The notes: generated by a model from the sequence alone, not told the origin. A stretch of DNA of 60,208 bases from Enhydrobacter aerosaccus (GCA_903915535.1 CAIWTJ010000245.1:1-60208), one strand, 5' to 3'. Positions 1-9,350 are shown, counted from the first letter of the stretch. Translations and numbers: made by a program.

Positions 1-117
1 AAGGTCTGGGTGTTCAAGGGCGAGATCATGGCGCACGACCCGATGGCGCACGACAAGCGCGCCGAGGAAGCCGCACCGCAACGCACGCCGGCGCGTGTCG
101 AGCAGAGGGACGCGTAA
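1..117 (+). CDS. rpsC: 30S ribosomal protein S3 (uS3), 3' end only
   Basis: Only the last 38 codons and the TAA stop (115-117) are present; the gene begins outside the window. The residues VWVFKGEI near the left edge are the conserved end of the uS3 C-terminal domain, which helps form the mRNA entry channel of the 30S subunit. A polar tail rich in Ala, Arg, Glu and Asp follows, as is common in alphaproteobacteria. The stop lies 6 bases before the rplP start, so the two are certainly cotranscribed. Identification rests on the short conserved stretch plus the fixed gene order rpsC-rplP. Confidence 0.93.
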   Translation, partial: KVWVFKGEIMAHDPMAHDKRAEEAAPQRTPARVEQRDA

Positions 118-123
118 GAAGTC

Positions 124-543
124 ATGCTGTCACCCAAGCGCACCAAGTACCGCAAGCAGTTCAAGGGCCGCATCAGCGGCGCTGCCAAGGGCGGGTTCAA
201 CCTCGATTTCGGCTCCTTTGGGCTGAAGGCGATGGAGCCGGACCGCCTGACCGCGCGCCAGATCGAGGCCGCCCGCCGCGCCATCACGCGTCACATGAAG
301 CGTGCCGGCCGCGTCTGGATCCGGGTGTTCCCGGACGTGCCGGTCTCGAAGAAGCCTGCCGAGGTCCGCATGGGCTCCGGCAAGGGCGCGCCCGAATTCT
401 GGGCCGCTCGCGTGAAGCCGGGCCGCATCCTGTTCGAGCTCGAGGGCGTGACGCCGCTCGTCGCCAAGGAAGCGCTGGCCCTGGGTGCCGCCAAACTGCC
501 GATCAGGACGCGCTTCGTGAGCCGCGTCGGCGCCGAAGGTTAG
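124..543 (+). CDS. rplP: 50S ribosomal protein L16 (uL16)
   Basis: 139 residues, close to the usual 137-140. L16 binds 23S rRNA near the peptidyl-transferase centre and the A-site tRNA. The N-terminus [16 protein letters not shown] and the stretch [20 protein letters not shown] are family hallmarks, as is [20 protein letters not shown] further on. The ATG at 124 gives exactly the family N-terminus, so the start is secure. It sits 6 bases after rpsC and 11 bases before rpmC, inside the ribosomal operon. Confidence 0.98.
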   Translation: MLSPKRTKYRKQFKGRISGAAKGGFNLDFGSFGLKAMEPDRLTARQIEAARRAITRHMKRAGRVWIRVFPDVPVSKKPAEVRMGSGKGAPEFWAARVKPGRILFELEGVTPLVAKEALALGAAKLPIRTRFVSRVGAEG

Positions 544-554
544 GGAAGAAAGCC

Positions 555-746
555 ATGAAGGCCACTGATCTCCGTCCGAAGACCAAAGACGAGCTCAAGA
601 GCGAGCTCGGCAACCTGCGCAAGGAAGCTTTCAACCTGCGCTTTCAGAAGGCCGGCGGACAGCTCGGCAAGACCGGTCGCGTGCGCCAGGTGCGCCGTGA
701 CATCGCTCGCATCAAGACGGTGCTCGGCGAAAAGGCCGCGGGTTAA
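555..746 (+). CDS. rpmC: 50S ribosomal protein L29 (uL29)
   Basis: 63 residues, a normal size for this all-helical protein at the exit-tunnel rim of the large subunit, next to the docking site of trigger factor and SRP. Family features are the early Leu/Lys-rich helix (residues about 8-30, with [17 protein letters not shown]) and the basic [15 protein letters not shown] helix. A GGAAG ribosome-binding site precedes the ATG. It lies 11 bases after rplP and 10 before rpsQ. Confidence 0.97.
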   Translation: MKATDLRPKTKDELKSELGNLRKEAFNLRFQKAGGQLGKTGRVRQVRRDIARIKTVLGEKAAG

Positions 747-756
747 GGAGTCGTAA

Positions 757-1005
757 ATGCCGAAGCGAATTCTCGAAGGCGTCGTCGTCAGCGACAAGAT
801 GGACAAGACCATCGTCGTGAAGGTCGAGCGGCGCGTTCAGCATCCGATCTACAAGAAGATCATCCGTCGCTCCAAGAAGTATCACGCTCACGACGAAACC
901 AACGCCTTCAAGGGCAAGGTCGGCCAGAACGTGAAGATCCGGGAGTGCCGTCCGCTGTCGAAGACCAAGAACTGGGAAGTTCTGGTCGACGGCGCCAAGG
1001 CTTAA
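757..1005 (+). CDS. rpsQ: 30S ribosomal protein S17 (uS17)
   Basis: 82 residues, of the usual length for this OB-fold protein that binds the 5' domain of 16S rRNA early in 30S assembly. The motif [29 protein letters not shown] N-terminal half and the [21 protein letters not shown]-terminal part are diagnostic. A GGAG-type ribosome-binding site in the rpmC-rpsQ gap (10 bases) supports the ATG at 757. Part of the same operon. Confidence 0.98.
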   Translation: MPKRILEGVVVSDKMDKTIVVKVERRVQHPIYKKIIRRSKKYHAHDETNAFKGKVGQNVKIRECRPLSKTKNWEVLVDGAKA

Positions 1006-1015
1006 GCAGGGCAAC

Positions 1016-1384
1016 ATGATCCAGGTACAAACCAACCTCGAGGTCGCCGACAATTCGGGCGCCCGCCGAGTAATGTGCATCAAGGTGCTGGGCGGCTCGC
1101 GCCGCAAGTATGCCAGCGTCGGCGATGTCATCGTGGTGTCCATCAAGGAAGCCATTCCGCGCGGCCGCGTGAAAAAGGGCGAAGTCCATCGCGCCGTCGT
1201 CGTACGGACCTCGTTCCCGCTGCGCCGCGTCGACGGCTCGGCGATCCGTTTCGACCGCAACGCCGCCGTCCTCCTCAGCAAGCAGGACGAGCCGATCGGC
1301 ACCCGTATCTTCGGACCGGTCACTCGCGAGCTGCGCGCCAAGAAGTTCATGAAGATCATCTCGCTCGCGCCGGAGGTCCTGTAA
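1016..1384 (+). CDS. rplN: 50S ribosomal protein L14 (uL14)
   Basis: 122 residues, exactly the typical length. uL14 sits at the subunit interface, forms bridges with 16S rRNA, and is the target of the silencing factor RsfS. The start [27 protein letters not shown] is the signature N-terminus, and [25 protein letters not shown] in the second half is equally conserved. Only 3 bases separate its stop from the rplX start, which suggests coupled translation. Confidence 0.98.
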   Translation: MIQVQTNLEVADNSGARRVMCIKVLGGSRRKYASVGDVIVVSIKEAIPRGRVKKGEVHRAVVVRTSFPLRRVDGSAIRFDRNAAVLLSKQDEPIGTRIFGPVTRELRAKKFMKIISLAPEVL

Positions 1385-1387
1385 TCC

Positions 1388-1711
1388 ATGGCCGCTAAGA
1401 TGAAGATCCGTAAGGGCGACCGCGTGAAGGTCATCACCGGCCGCAGCAAGGGCAAGGTGGGCGACGTCTTGCGCGTCATCGCCGCCGAGCAGCGTGTCGT
1501 GGTGTCGGGCGTGAACATGATCAAGCGCCATACCAAGCCTGGCCGCACGGATGCCGGTGGCATCGTCGAGCGCGAGGCCGCGATCCACGTCTCCAACGTG
1601 GCGATCCTCGATCCCAAGTCCGACAAGCCGACCAAAATCGGCTTCAAGTTCCTCGAAGACGGCCGAAAAGTGCGCATCGCGCGCGGTTCGGGCGAAACAC
1701 TAGACCGCTAG
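1388..1711 (+). CDS. rplX: 50S ribosomal protein L24 (uL24)
   Basis: 107 residues, normal for the family. uL24 is one of the assembly-initiating proteins of the 50S subunit. The KOW motif is visible at the start ([22 protein letters not shown], roughly residues 6-27), followed by [10 protein letters not shown] and a central [17 protein letters not shown] stretch. The ATG at 1388 follows the rplN stop by 3 bases. A basic tail ends the protein. Confidence 0.98.
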   Translation: MAAKMKIRKGDRVKVITGRSKGKVGDVLRVIAAEQRVVVSGVNMIKRHTKPGRTDAGGIVEREAAIHVSNVAILDPKSDKPTKIGFKFLEDGRKVRIARGSGETLDR

Positions 1712-1722
1712 GAGCCAGGGTT

Positions 1723-2265
1723 ATGCCCGCGCGTCTGCAAGAGCACTACACGTCCACCGTCCGCGAAGCGCTGACCAAGGAGTTCTCCTACAAGAACCCC
1801 ATGGAAGTGCCGAAGCTCGACAAGATCGTGATCAACATGGGCGTCGGCGAGGCGGTCAACGACCGCAAGGCCGTCGACGGCGCCGTGGCCGACCTGACGG
1901 CGATCACCGGCCAGAAGCCGGTCATCACCAAGTCGAAGCTTTCGATCGCCACCTTCAAGCTGCGCGAGAACATGGCGATCGGCGCCAAGGTCACGCTCCG
2001 CCGCGACCGCATGTACGAGTTCATCGATCGCCTGATCAACATCGCCCTGCCGCGCGTCCGCGACTTCCGCGGGCTCAACGGCAAGTCGTTCGACGGCCGC
2101 GGCAACTTCGCCATGGGTCTCAAGGAGCAGATCGTGTTCCCCGAGATCGAGTACGACAAGGTCGACATGGTGCGCGGCATGGACATCATCATCTGCACGA
2201 CAGCGAAGACGGACGCCGAAGCACGAGCGCTTCTCAAGGCTTTCGACTTCCCGTTCGTGAACTGA
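1723..2265 (+). CDS. rplE: 50S ribosomal protein L5 (uL5)
   Basis: 180 residues, as expected. uL5 binds 5S rRNA and contacts P-site tRNA and the 30S head through bridge B1b. The stretch [21 protein letters not shown] and the [30 protein letters not shown] segment are diagnostic. It follows rplX by 11 bases and precedes rpsN by 15 bases in the spc block of the operon. Confidence 0.98.
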   Translation: MPARLQEHYTSTVREALTKEFSYKNPMEVPKLDKIVINMGVGEAVNDRKAVDGAVADLTAITGQKPVITKSKLSIATFKLRENMAIGAKVTLRRDRMYEFIDRLINIALPRVRDFRGLNGKSFDGRGNFAMGLKEQIVFPEIEYDKVDMVRGMDIIICTTAKTDAEARALLKAFDFPFVN

Positions 2266-2280
2266 GGCCGGAGAAAAGAC

Positions 2281-2586
2281 ATGGCCAAGAAGAGCTCGAT
2301 CGAAAAGAACAACCGCCGCGCCAAGATGGCGAAGCAGTACGCCGGCAAGCGCGCCAAGCTGAAGGCGATGGCAGTCGACAACAAGCTGTCGCCGGAAGAG
2401 CGCTTCGGCGCCCGGCTCAAGCTCGCCGAGCTGCCGCGCAATTCCTCGCCGACGCGCATCCGCAACCGGTGCACGCTCACCGGCCGGCCGCGCGCCGTCT
2501 ATCGCAAATTCAAGCTGTCGCGCCTTGCGCTTCGCCAGCTCGCGTCGTCGGGTGCTCTGCCCGGCGTCGTGAAGTCCAGCTGGTAA
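2281..2586 (+). CDS. rpsN: 30S ribosomal protein S14 (uS14), zinc-independent long form
   Basis: 101 residues, the long zinc-free type. The C-terminal block [21 protein letters not shown] has a single Cys where the zinc-binding form has two CxxC pairs. S14 belongs to the 30S head, near the A-site tRNA and S3/S10. The N-terminus [16 protein letters not shown] is Lys-rich as usual. It starts 15 bases after rplE, behind a GGAGA-type binding site. Confidence 0.98.
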   Translation: MAKKSSIEKNNRRAKMAKQYAGKRAKLKAMAVDNKLSPEERFGARLKLAELPRNSSPTRIRNRCTLTGRPRAVYRKFKLSRLALRQLASSGALPGVVKSSW

Positions 2587-2602
2587 CGGGGGACCGTAGA
2601 CC

Positions 2603-2998
2603 ATGATGACCGATCCAGTCGGCGATTTGCTGACCCGCATCCGCAACGGCCAGTCCGCACGCCTCGACAGCGTGACGGTGCCGGCCTCGCGCATGCGCTC
2701 CAACGTTCTCGACGTGCTCCAGCGCGAAGGCTACATCCGCGGCTGGTTCGAAGAAGAACTTCGCAAGGGCGTGAAGGAACTTCGCGTCGAGCTGAAGTAC
2801 GACAACGGCCTTCCGGTCATCAAGGAGATCAAGCGCGTCTCCACGCCGGGCCGCCGCGTCTACTCGAAGATCGTCGACCTGCCGCGCCACTTCAACGGCC
2901 TCGGCATCTCGATCCTGTCGACCCCGCGCGGTGTCATGTCCGACGCCGAAGCACGCGCCGCCAATGTCGGCGGCGAAGTCCTCTGCAAGGTGTTCTGA
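2603..2998 (+). CDS. rpsH: 30S ribosomal protein S8 (uS8)
   Basis: 131 residues. S8 binds helix 21 of 16S rRNA and is, in well-studied bacteria, the translational repressor of the spc operon. The N-terminus [18 protein letters not shown] and the C-terminal [30 protein letters not shown] are signature stretches. Two ATG codons stand in tandem (2603 and 2606); either gives the family N-terminus. The stop is 2 bases before rplF. Confidence 0.98.
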   Translation: MMTDPVGDLLTRIRNGQSARLDSVTVPASRMRSNVLDVLQREGYIRGWFEEELRKGVKELRVELKYDNGLPVIKEIKRVSTPGRRVYSKIVDLPRHFNGLGISILSTPRGVMSDAEARAANVGGEVLCKVF

Positions 2999-3000
2999 GC

Positions 3001-3534
3001 ATGTCGCGCGTCGGCAAAAACCCCGTTCCCGTTCCCGCGGGCGTCACCATCGACCTCAAGGGCCAGGCCCTCAAGGTCAAGGGCAAGCGCGGCGAACTCT
3101 CCCTCATGATCCATGACGACGTCGTCGTGGCCAAGGAAGGCGAGACCCTCACGTTCAAGCCGCGCGACGAAAGCCGCCGCGCGCGCATGCAGTGGGGCAC
3201 CGCCCGCAACCTCGCGCGCAACATGGTGCGCGGCGTGTCGGACGGCTTCACCGTCAACCTCGAGATCAACGGCGTCGGCTATCGCGCCGCGGCCGATGCC
3301 AAGATGCTGAACCTGCAACTGGGCTTCAGCCACGACGTCAAGGTTCCGATCCCCGCCGGCATCCAGATCAAGGCGATCAAGCCGACCGAGATCGAGATCA
3401 CCGGCGCCGATCGCCAGAAGGTCGGGCAGCTCGCCGCGGAAATCCGCAGCCTGCGTCCGCCCGAGCCGTACAAGGGCAAGGGCATCAAGTACTCGACCGA
3501 GACGATCCGGCGCAAAGAAGGCAAGAAGAAGTAA
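3001..3534 (+). CDS. rplF: 50S ribosomal protein L6 (uL6)
   Basis: 177 residues, standard size, made of two similar alpha/beta domains that bind 23S rRNA near the sarcin-ricin loop. [15 protein letters not shown] opens the protein, and the L6 signature [14 protein letters not shown] is close to the C-terminus (residues about 155-168), followed by a Lys-rich end. The start is only 2 bases after the rpsH stop, so ribosomes probably pass directly from one to the other. Confidence 0.98.
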   Translation: MSRVGKNPVPVPAGVTIDLKGQALKVKGKRGELSLMIHDDVVVAKEGETLTFKPRDESRRARMQWGTARNLARNMVRGVSDGFTVNLEINGVGYRAAADAKMLNLQLGFSHDVKVPIPAGIQIKAIKPTEIEITGADRQKVGQLAAEIRSLRPPEPYKGKGIKYSTETIRRKEGKKK

Positions 3535-3545
3535 AGGCATCCATC

Positions 3546-3902
3546 ATGGCCGACACCAAAGCTCTTTTCGCCCGTCGCCAGCGTCGCGCGCGTTATGCGT
3601 TGCGCAAGGCTGCCAACGGCCGTCCGCGCCTCAGCGTTTTTCGCTCGGGCAAGCACATCTACGCCCAGGTCATCGACGACCGCAAAGGCGTCACCCTGGC
3701 TGCGGCCTCGTCGCTCGACGAGGCGCTCACGGTGAAGACCGGCGCCAACAAGGACGCAGCCACGGCCGTCGGCAAGCTGATCGCCGAGCGCGCGATCGCC
3801 GCCGGCATCAAGGCTGTCGTGTTCGATCGCGGCGGTTATCAGTATCACGGCCGCGTCGCTGCGCTGGCCTCTGCCGCCCGTGAGGGCGGCCTGTCGTTCT
3901 GA
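3546..3902 (+). CDS. rplR: 50S ribosomal protein L18 (uL18)
   Basis: 118 residues from the ATG at 3546. This 5S rRNA-binding protein has the expected basic N-terminus ([15 protein letters not shown]), the [18 protein letters not shown] strand region, and the closing [27 protein letters not shown] longer open frame continues upstream in the same phase but has no binding site and lacks homology, so 3546 is chosen. It lies 11 bases after rplF and 11 before rpsE. Confidence 0.97.
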   Translation: MADTKALFARRQRRARYALRKAANGRPRLSVFRSGKHIYAQVIDDRKGVTLAAASSLDEALTVKTGANKDAATAVGKLIAERAIAAGIKAVVFDRGGYQYHGRVAALASAAREGGLSF

Positions 3903-3913
3903 GGAGTTAGCAC

Positions 3914-4498
3914 ATGGCTCGTTCACCTTCTGGTTCCGGACGTCCGCCGCGCGAGCGTCGCGGTGGCGACCGCGATGAAGAAAACGAACTGAAAGACAAG
4001 CTGGTCACCATCAATCGCGTCGCGAAGGTGGTGAAGGGCGGACGTCGCTTCGCGTTCGCCGCGATCGTGGTCATCGGCGACCAGCGCGGCCGCGTCGGGC
4101 ACGGCGCCGGCAAGGCCCGCGAGGTTCCCGAGGCGATCCGCAAGGCCACGGAAGCTGCCAAGCGCGGCCTGATCCGCGTGCCGCTGCGCGACGGCCGCAC
4201 GCTCCATCACGACGTGAAGGGCCGTTTCGGCGCCGGCAAGGTGACGCTGCGCGCGGCCCCGGCCGGTACCGGCATCATCGCCGGCGGCCCGATGCGCGCC
4301 GTCTTCGAGACGCTGGGCATCAAGGACATCGTCGCCAAGTCGGTAGGCACGTCCAACCCGCACAACATGATCAAGGCCACGTTCGTGGCCCTGGCCAAGC
4401 TCAATTCGCCACGCATGGTCGCGACCCGCCGCGGCAAGAAGGTCGGTGACCTGCTCGGCCGCCGTGATGGCGATCAGTCGGCGGAAGCCGCCGCCTAA
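3914..4498 (+). CDS. rpsE: 30S ribosomal protein S5 (uS5)
   Basis: 194 residues, longer than the E. coli protein because of an Arg/Gly/Glu-rich N-terminal extension of about 25 residues, a common alphaproteobacterial trait. The S5 double-stranded-RNA-binding-like domain begins at [19 protein letters not shown]. The C-terminal domain carries [20 protein letters not shown]5 acts in translational accuracy at the mRNA entry side. A GAGGAG binding site precedes the ATG. Confidence 0.98.
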   Translation: MARSPSGSGRPPRERRGGDRDEENELKDKLVTINRVAKVVKGGRRFAFAAIVVIGDQRGRVGHGAGKAREVPEAIRKATEAAKRGLIRVPLRDGRTLHHDVKGRFGAGKVTLRAAPAGTGIIAGGPMRAVFETLGIKDIVAKSVGTSNPHNMIKATFVALAKLNSPRMVATRRGKKVGDLLGRRDGDQSAEAAA

Positions 4499-4510
4499 CG
4501 GGGAATGACC

Positions 4511-4705
4511 ATGGCAGACAAGAAGACGATCAAGGTCGAACAGACCGGCAGCCCGATCGGCCGCACGGTCGACCAGCACGACACGCTGAAGGGCCTGGGC
4601 CTGAACAAGCGCCACCGCACGTCGGTCCTCGAGGACACGCCGTCGGTGCGCGGCATGATCAACAAGGTGCAGCACTTGGTGCGCATCGTAGAGGAGAAGC
4701 GCTGA
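4511..4705 (+). CDS. rpmD: 50S ribosomal protein L30 (uL30)
   Basis: 64 residues from the ATG at 4511. A second in-frame ATG at 4505 is possible, but the GGGG binding site at 4500-4503 lies at a workable distance only from 4511. The pattern [30 protein letters not shown], then [19 protein letters not shown], is diagnostic for this small large-subunit protein. A 34-base gap, the largest so far in the operon, follows before rplO. Confidence 0.97.
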   Translation: MADKKTIKVEQTGSPIGRTVDQHDTLKGLGLNKRHRTSVLEDTPSVRGMINKVQHLVRIVEEKR

Positions 4706-4739
4706 AGCCTGCTCGGGCCTAGGTGCAAAGGGAAGAACG

Positions 4740-5219
4740 ATGAAGCTGAACCAGATCGCTGACAACGAAGGCGCCCGCAAGGGCCGCATGCGCGTGGGCC
4801 GCGGCATCGGCTCCGGCAAGGGCAAGACTGCCGGCCGTGGCGTGAAGGGCCAGAAGTCGCGCACGGGCGTTGCCATCAAGGGCTTCGAGGGCGGCCAGAT
4901 GCCGCTTTATCGTCGTCTCCCCAAGCGTGGTTTCCGTCCGCCGCACCAGAAGACCTGGCAGGTGATCAACGTCGGCACGCTGCAGAAGGCGATCGACGAC
5001 AAGAAGCTCGACGCCGGCAAGCCGATCGACGGTGCAGCGATGCTCGCCGCCGGCCTGTTCAAGAGCGCTTCGGACGGCGTCCGCCTCCTTGGCAAAGGCG
5101 AGATCAAGACCAAGATAGAAGTGAAGGTCGCTGGCGCCTCGGCGTCGGCGATTGCCGCGGTCGAGAAGGCCGGGGGCAAGGTTGAGCTGCCGCCCAGGCC
5201 TGTTGCCGAGGCGGCCTAA
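4740..5219 (+). CDS. rplO: 50S ribosomal protein L15 (uL15)
   Basis: 159 residues. L15 is a late-assembly large-subunit protein with a Gly-rich, extended N-terminal arm threading through 23S rRNA. That arm is visible as [28 protein letters not shown] residues (about 18-45). The globular domain carries [15 protein letters not shown] and the C-terminal GAS-containing segment ending in [13 protein letters not shown]. It lies 25 bases before secY, the usual partner order. Confidence 0.98.
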   Translation: MKLNQIADNEGARKGRMRVGRGIGSGKGKTAGRGVKGQKSRTGVAIKGFEGGQMPLYRRLPKRGFRPPHQKTWQVINVGTLQKAIDDKKLDAGKPIDGAAMLAAGLFKSASDGVRLLGKGEIKTKIEVKVAGASASAIAAVEKAGGKVELPPRPVAEAA

Positions 5220-5244
5220 GTCCTTTCACACGGGGTAGCTTTCA

Positions 5245-6594
5245 ATGGCATCCGCCGCCGAGCAACTCGCTTCAAGCATGAACTGGGGCGCGATCGGTAA
5301 GGCGACCGAGCTCAAGAATCGCCTGTGGTTTACCATCGGCGCGCTCGTCGTTTTCCGCATCGGTGCCTACATCCCGGTCCCGGGTGTGGATCCGCAGGCC
5401 CTGGCCGAAGTGTTCCACCGCAATTCCGGCGGCATCGCCGGCATGCTCGACGTGTTCTCCGGCGGCTCGATCGGCCGCATGTCGATCCTGGCGCTGTCGA
5501 TCATGCCGTACATCTCGGCCTCCATCATCATGCAGATCCTCACGACGGTCGTGCCGTCGCTCGAGGCGCTGAAGAAGGAAGGCGAGGCCGGCCGCAAGAA
5601 GATCAATCAATACACGCGCTTCGGCACGGTGCTGCTGGCCGCCTTCCAGGCCTACGGCATCGCCGTCGGCCTCGAGGGACAGATCGCGTCCGGCGGCGCC
5701 CACGTGGTGGTAGACGCGGGGCTGTTTTTCCGCTTCGTCACCACCGTTACCCTGGTCGGCGGCACCCTGCTGCTGATGTGGATCGGCGAGCAGATCACCG
5801 CGCGCGGCGTCGGCAACGGCGTCTCCCTGATCATCTTCGCCGGCATCGTGGCGGCATTGCCCAGCGCACTGGTGCAGACCCTCGAGCTCGGCCGCACCGG
5901 CGCCCTCTCGGCGCTGTTCATCATCGCGCTCGCCGTCGGCATCGTGCTGGTGGTGGCCACCGTGGTCTTCGTCGAGACCGCGCAGCGGCGGATCATCGTC
6001 CAGTATCCCAAGCGCCAGGTCGGCAACCGGATGTACGGCGGCGAGGCCTCGCACCTGCCGATCAAGATCAACACCTCGGGCGTCATCCCGCCGATCTTCG
6101 CGTCGTCGCTGCTGCTCTTCCCGGCGACCATCGCGTCGTTCCAGACCGGCGGCAACGAGCCCGGCTGGGCGCAGTTCATCGCGACCTACCTCAGCCACGG
6201 CCAGCCGCTCTATCTCGCGGCCTATGTCGCGCTGATCGTCTTCTTCTGCTTCTTCTACACGACCGTCGTCTTCAACCCGGCCGACACGGCCGACAATCTG
6301 AAGAAGAACGGCGGCTTCGTGCCCGGCATCCGTCCCGGCAAGAACACCGCCGAATATCTCGAATACATCCTGAACCGGCTGACGCTCGTCGGCGCGGCCT
6401 ACCTCTCGGTGGTCTGCATCCTGCCGGAACTGCTGATCGCGCGCGGCGGCGTGCCGTTCTACTTCGGCGGCACCAGCCTCCTGATCGTCGTGTCGGTCAC
6501 GCTCGACACGGTGACCCAGATCCAGGCGCACCTGCTCGCACATCAATACGAGGGCCTCATCAAGAAGGCCCGGCTGAGAGGTCGCGGCCGCTAG
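5245..6594 (+). CDS. secY: Protein translocase subunit SecY
   Basis: 449 residues with about ten hydrophobic segments. SecY is the channel of the SecYEG translocon in the cytoplasmic membrane. The plug and early region are seen in RIGAYIPVPGVDP and GGSIGRMSILALSIMPYISASIIMQ; the cytosolic loop KKEGEAGRKKINQYTRFGT and the C5 loop with FVPGIRPGKNTAEYLEYI are also typical. It is the next-to-last gene of the spc block here and is followed by adk after 26 bases. Confidence 0.98.
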   Translation: MASAAEQLASSMNWGAIGKATELKNRLWFTIGALVVFRIGAYIPVPGVDPQALAEVFHRNSGGIAGMLDVFSGGSIGRMSILALSIMPYISASIIMQILTTVVPSLEALKKEGEAGRKKINQYTRFGTVLLAAFQAYGIAVGLEGQIASGGAHVVVDAGLFFRFVTTVTLVGGTLLLMWIGEQITARGVGNGVSLIIFAGIVAALPSALVQTLELGRTGALSALFIIALAVGIVLVVATVVFVETAQRRIIVQYPKRQVGNRMYGGEASHLPIKINTSGVIPPIFASSLLLFPATIASFQTGGNEPGWAQFIATYLSHGQPLYLAAYVALIVFFCFFYTTVVFNPADTADNLKKNGGFVPGIRPGKNTAEYLEYILNRLTLVGAAYLSVVCILPELLIARGGVPFYFGGTSLLIVVSVTLDTVTQIQAHLLAHQYEGLIKKARLRGRGR

Positions 6595-6620
6595 AGCCGT
6601 GACTTCAGGGGAAGGGGACG

Positions 6621-7271
6621 ATGAACATTATTCTTCTGGGGCCTCCGGGCGCCGGAAAGGGCACTCAGGCCCAGCGGCTGCAAAGCGACCTCGGCATGGT
6701 CCAGCTCTCGACGGGTGACATGCTGCGGGCGGCGGTGGCTTCGGGGACTGAGCTTGGCAAGAAGGCCAAGGGACTGATGGAGAAGGGCGAACTGGTCCCC
6801 GACGATCTGATCGTCGGCCTGATCAAGGACCGGATCGCCCAGCCGGACTGCGCCAAGGGCTTCATCCTGGACGGCTTCCCGCGAACGGAAGCACAGGCCA
6901 GGGCCCTGGACAAGATGCTGGCGGAGATGGCCATGAAGCTCGACCAGGTGGTCGAGATGGAAGTGGACGAAAAGGCGCTGACCGAGCGGGTCGTGGGACG
7001 TTTCACCTGTGCGAAATGTGGAACCGGCTACCACGACAGCTTCAAGCGCCCGAAGGTTGACGGTGTCTGCGATGTCTGCGGGTCGAAGGAATTCACCCGC
7101 CGCAAGGACGACAATGCAGAGACCATGAAGACGAGGATGGTCGCCTATCGCGCCCAGACGGAGCCGCTGCTGCCCTACTACCGGGCGCGGGGGGTCCTGA
7201 AGAAGGTCGACGGGATGGCCGCCATGGATGAGGTTTATCGTCAAATCCGCGCTGTTTTGGCAGGGGCTTGA
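6621..7271 (+). CDS. adk: Adenylate kinase with four-Cys LID domain
   Basis: 216 residues. It catalyses ATP + AMP to 2 ADP in the cytoplasm. The P-loop GPPGAGKGTQA is at residues 8-18, the AMP-site stretch STGDMLRAA follows, and the FILDGFPRTEAQA motif is at about 81-93. The LID domain holds C130-x2-C133 and C150-x2-C153, a zinc-site pattern known from Gram-positive and some alphaproteobacterial enzymes but absent from E. coli. The gene sits between secY and rpsM, where many other bacteria have map, infA and rpmJ. Confidence 0.97.
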   Translation: MNIILLGPPGAGKGTQAQRLQSDLGMVQLSTGDMLRAAVASGTELGKKAKGLMEKGELVPDDLIVGLIKDRIAQPDCAKGFILDGFPRTEAQARALDKMLAEMAMKLDQVVEMEVDEKALTERVVGRFTCAKCGTGYHDSFKRPKVDGVCDVCGSKEFTRRKDDNAETMKTRMVAYRAQTEPLLPYYRARGVLKKVDGMAAMDEVYRQIRAVLAGA

Positions 7272-7286
7272 CAAACGGGAGGGTCG

Positions 7287-7314
7287 TTGACTCGGGGGCG
7301 CCGATACATATAAT
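7287..7314 (+). promoter_or_regulatory. Near-consensus sigma-70 promoter before rpsM
   Basis: In the 119-base adk-rpsM gap a -35 box TTGACT (7287-7292) is followed after 16 bases by a perfect -10 box TATAAT (7309-7314). This would start a transcript near 7321 that carries rpsM, rpsK, rpoA and rplQ independently of the long upstream operon. A perfect TTGACA at 7268-7273 has no matching -10 box at the right distance. The call is from sequence only. Confidence 0.75.
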
Positions 7315-7390
7315 CGCGCGCTTTTCCGGGGCCAGCGGAACGAAATCGGGCGCGCGTGAGCGCGCCGTAAGTCTTTGAAGGAGTTGGGAT

Positions 7391-7768
7391 TTGGCTCGTA
7401 TAGCCGGCGTGAACATTCCGACCGCCAAGCGTGCGGTCATCGGACTGCAGTACATCCACGGGATCGGCCTGGCGAAAGCCAAGGAGATTCTGTCCAAGGT
7501 GGGGATCGACGAGTCGCGCCGCGTGAACACGCTGACCGACGACGAGGTCATCCGCATCCGTGAGACGATCGACCAGGACTATTCGGTCGAAGGCGACCTG
7601 CGTCGCGAAGTGGCGATGAACATCAAGCGCCTGATGGACCTCGCCTGCTACCGCGGCCTGCGCCATCGCCGCGGCCTTCCGGTCCATGGCCAGCGCACGC
7701 ATACCAATGCGCGCACCCGCAAGGGTCCGGCCAAGCCGATCGCCGGCAAGAAAAAAGTCACGAAGTAA
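7391..7768 (+). CDS. rpsM: 30S ribosomal protein S13 (uS13), TTG start
   Basis: 125 residues. S13 sits in the 30S head and forms bridges B1a/b to the 50S. The family N-terminus [13 protein letters not shown] begins directly after a TTG codon at 7391, and no ATG or GTG gives it. An AAGGAG binding site at 7378-7383, seven bases upstream, fixes this start. The conserved [21 protein letters not shown] block and the basic tail are present. First gene of the promoter-bearing alpha block. Confidence 0.97.
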   Translation: MARIAGVNIPTAKRAVIGLQYIHGIGLAKAKEILSKVGIDESRRVNTLTDDEVIRIRETIDQDYSVEGDLRREVAMNIKRLMDLACYRGLRHRRGLPVHGQRTHTNARTRKGPAKPIAGKKKVTK

Positions 7769-7787
7769 GTCGTAGGGGAATTCGAAT

Positions 7788-8213
7788 ATGGCCAAAGCCG
7801 CAGCCGCTGCTGCCACCGGCGCCGCCACCACTGGCACCGCGCGTCCCCGTCGCAAGGAACGCAAGAACATCATCTCGGGCGTCGCTCACGTGAACGCCTC
7901 GTTCAACAACACGATCGTCACGATCACGGACGCGCAGGGCAACGCCATCGCCTGGTCGTCGTCTGGCATGCAGGGCTTCAAGGGCTCGCGCAAGTCCACG
8001 CCGTTCGCCGCCCAGATGGCGGCCGAAGGCGCGGGCCGCAAGGCCATGGAACACGGCATGCGCACCATCGAGATCCTGGTGCGCGGTCCGGGGTCGGGCC
8101 GCGAGTCGGCGCTGCGTGCGCTGCAGGCCGTCGGCCTCGCCGTCACTTCGATTCGTGACGTGACGCCGATCCCGCACAACGGCTGCCGTCCGCCGAAGCG
8201 CCGTCGCGTCTGA
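7788..8213 (+). CDS. rpsK: 30S ribosomal protein S11 (uS11)
   Basis: 141 residues. S11 lies on the 30S platform near the mRNA exit and the Shine-Dalgarno helix. An Ala/Thr-rich N-terminal extension of about 18 residues precedes the conserved [26 protein letters not shown] and [17 protein letters not shown] stretches; the C-terminus [16 protein letters not shown] is diagnostic. It lies 19 bases after rpsM and 99 before the rpoA start. Confidence 0.97.
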   Translation: MAKAAAAAATGAATTGTARPRRKERKNIISGVAHVNASFNNTIVTITDAQGNAIAWSSSGMQGFKGSRKSTPFAAQMAAEGAGRKAMEHGMRTIEILVRGPGSGRESALRALQAVGLAVTSIRDVTPIPHNGCRPPKRRRV

Positions 8214-8227
8214 GTTTCATGCCGCTT

Positions 8228-8243
8228 GGCGCCATTCGGCGCC
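8228..8243 (+). other. Short hairpin in the rpsK-rpoA leader
   Basis: Two copies of the self-complementary hexamer GGCGCC flank a four-base ATTC loop and form a compact GC hairpin 70 bases before the rpoA GTG. There is no T run, so it is not an intrinsic terminator. It could stabilise the processed mRNA or affect rpoA translation; both are guesses. Confidence 0.35.
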
Positions 8244-8312
8244 GGCGGCGTTCTGATTGTGCTGCGGCTCGCAAGAGTTCGCGGCGCCCATCGATCTAGA
8301 GAGGTAGCCCCC

Positions 8313-9329
8313 GTGCTTCAGAAGAACTGGCAAGATTTGATCAAGCCGGAGAAGCTCGTTACCGAGGCTGGCGTCGACGCCGGCCGTACGGCGACGATCG
8401 TCGCCGAGCCGCTCGAGCGTGGTTTCGGCCTTACCCTCGGCAACGCGCTGCGCCGCGTGCTGCTGTCGTCGCTCCAAGGCGCGGCCGTGACGTCGATCAA
8501 GATCGACAACGTACTGCACGAGTTCTCGTCGATCCCCGGCGTCCGCGAGGATGTGGTCGACATCGTGCTGAACATCAAGGCGATGGCGGTGAAGATGCAG
8601 GGCGATCGCCCGCAGCGTCTGTACCTGCGCGCGGTCGGCCCCGGTGAAGTCACCGCCGGCATGATCGAACTGCCGGGCGACGTCCAGATCATGGACGCCA
8701 AGCATCTCATCTGCACGCTCGACGACGGCGCCTCGATCTCGATGGAGCTGATGGTCGCCACCGGCAAGGGCTACATCCCGGCCTCGGCGAACCGTCCGGA
8801 AGACGCGCCGATCGGCCTGATTCCGGTCGACTCGGTGTTCAGCCCGGTGAAGCGCGTCTCGTACAAGATCGAGAACAGCCGCGTCGGTCAGGTCACCGAC
8901 TACGACAAGCTGTCGATGACGGTCGAGACCAACGGCACGACGGCCCCGGCCGACGCCGTGGCGCTCGCCGCCCGCATCCTTCAGGACCAGCTGCAGCTCT
9001 TCATCAACTTCGAAGAGCCGCGCGAAGTGCGCAAGGAAGAGCAGCAGGACGACTTCCCGTTCAACCGCAACCTGCTGCGCAAGGTCGACGAGCTCGAACT
9101 GTCGGTCCGCTCGGCCAACTGCCTGAAGAACGACAACATCATCTACATCGGCGACCTGGTCCAGAAGACCGAGGCCGAGATGCTGCGCACGCCGAACTTC
9201 GGCCGCAAGTCGCTCAACGAGATCAAGGAAGTGCTGGCCGGAATGGGCCTGCACCTCGGCATGGAAATTCCCGGCTGGCCGCCGGACAATATCGAGGAAA
9301 TGGCCAAGCGGCTGGAAGAGCCGTACTAG
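8313..9329 (+). CDS. rpoA: DNA-directed RNA polymerase subunit alpha, GTG start
   Basis: 338 residues, the normal length. The alpha dimer nucleates RNA polymerase assembly through its N-terminal domain, and the C-terminal domain binds UP elements and activators. The N-terminus [15 protein letters not shown] is the alphaproteobacterial type and begins at GTG 8313, eight bases after a GAGG site (8301-8304). [23 protein letters not shown] marks the N-terminal domain; [19 protein letters not shown] and [14 protein letters not shown] mark the C-terminal domain. The open frame extends upstream without homology, so the later start is chosen. Confidence 0.97.
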   Translation: MLQKNWQDLIKPEKLVTEAGVDAGRTATIVAEPLERGFGLTLGNALRRVLLSSLQGAAVTSIKIDNVLHEFSSIPGVREDVVDIVLNIKAMAVKMQGDRPQRLYLRAVGPGEVTAGMIELPGDVQIMDAKHLICTLDDGASISMELMVATGKGYIPASANRPEDAPIGLIPVDSVFSPVKRVSYKIENSRVGQVTDYDKLSMTVETNGTTAPADAVALAARILQDQLQLFINFEEPREVRKEEQQDDFPFNRNLLRKVDELELSVRSANCLKNDNIIYIGDLVQKTEAEMLRTPNFGRKSLNEIKEVLAGMGLHLGMEIPGWPPDNIEEMAKRLEEPY

Positions 9330-9350
9330 GCCAGAAGAAGGAAATCAGTC

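Noticed and set aside
5272..6546. A 424-codon open frame opposite secY
   Set aside because: It is the mirror of secY and consists of Asp/Arg/Gln/His/Ala repeats typical of antisense to hydrophobic codons.
7268..7273. TTGACA as a -35 box for rpsM
   Set aside because: Although perfect, no -10 box lies 15-19 bases downstream; the TTGACT at 7287 pairs with the perfect TATAAT instead.
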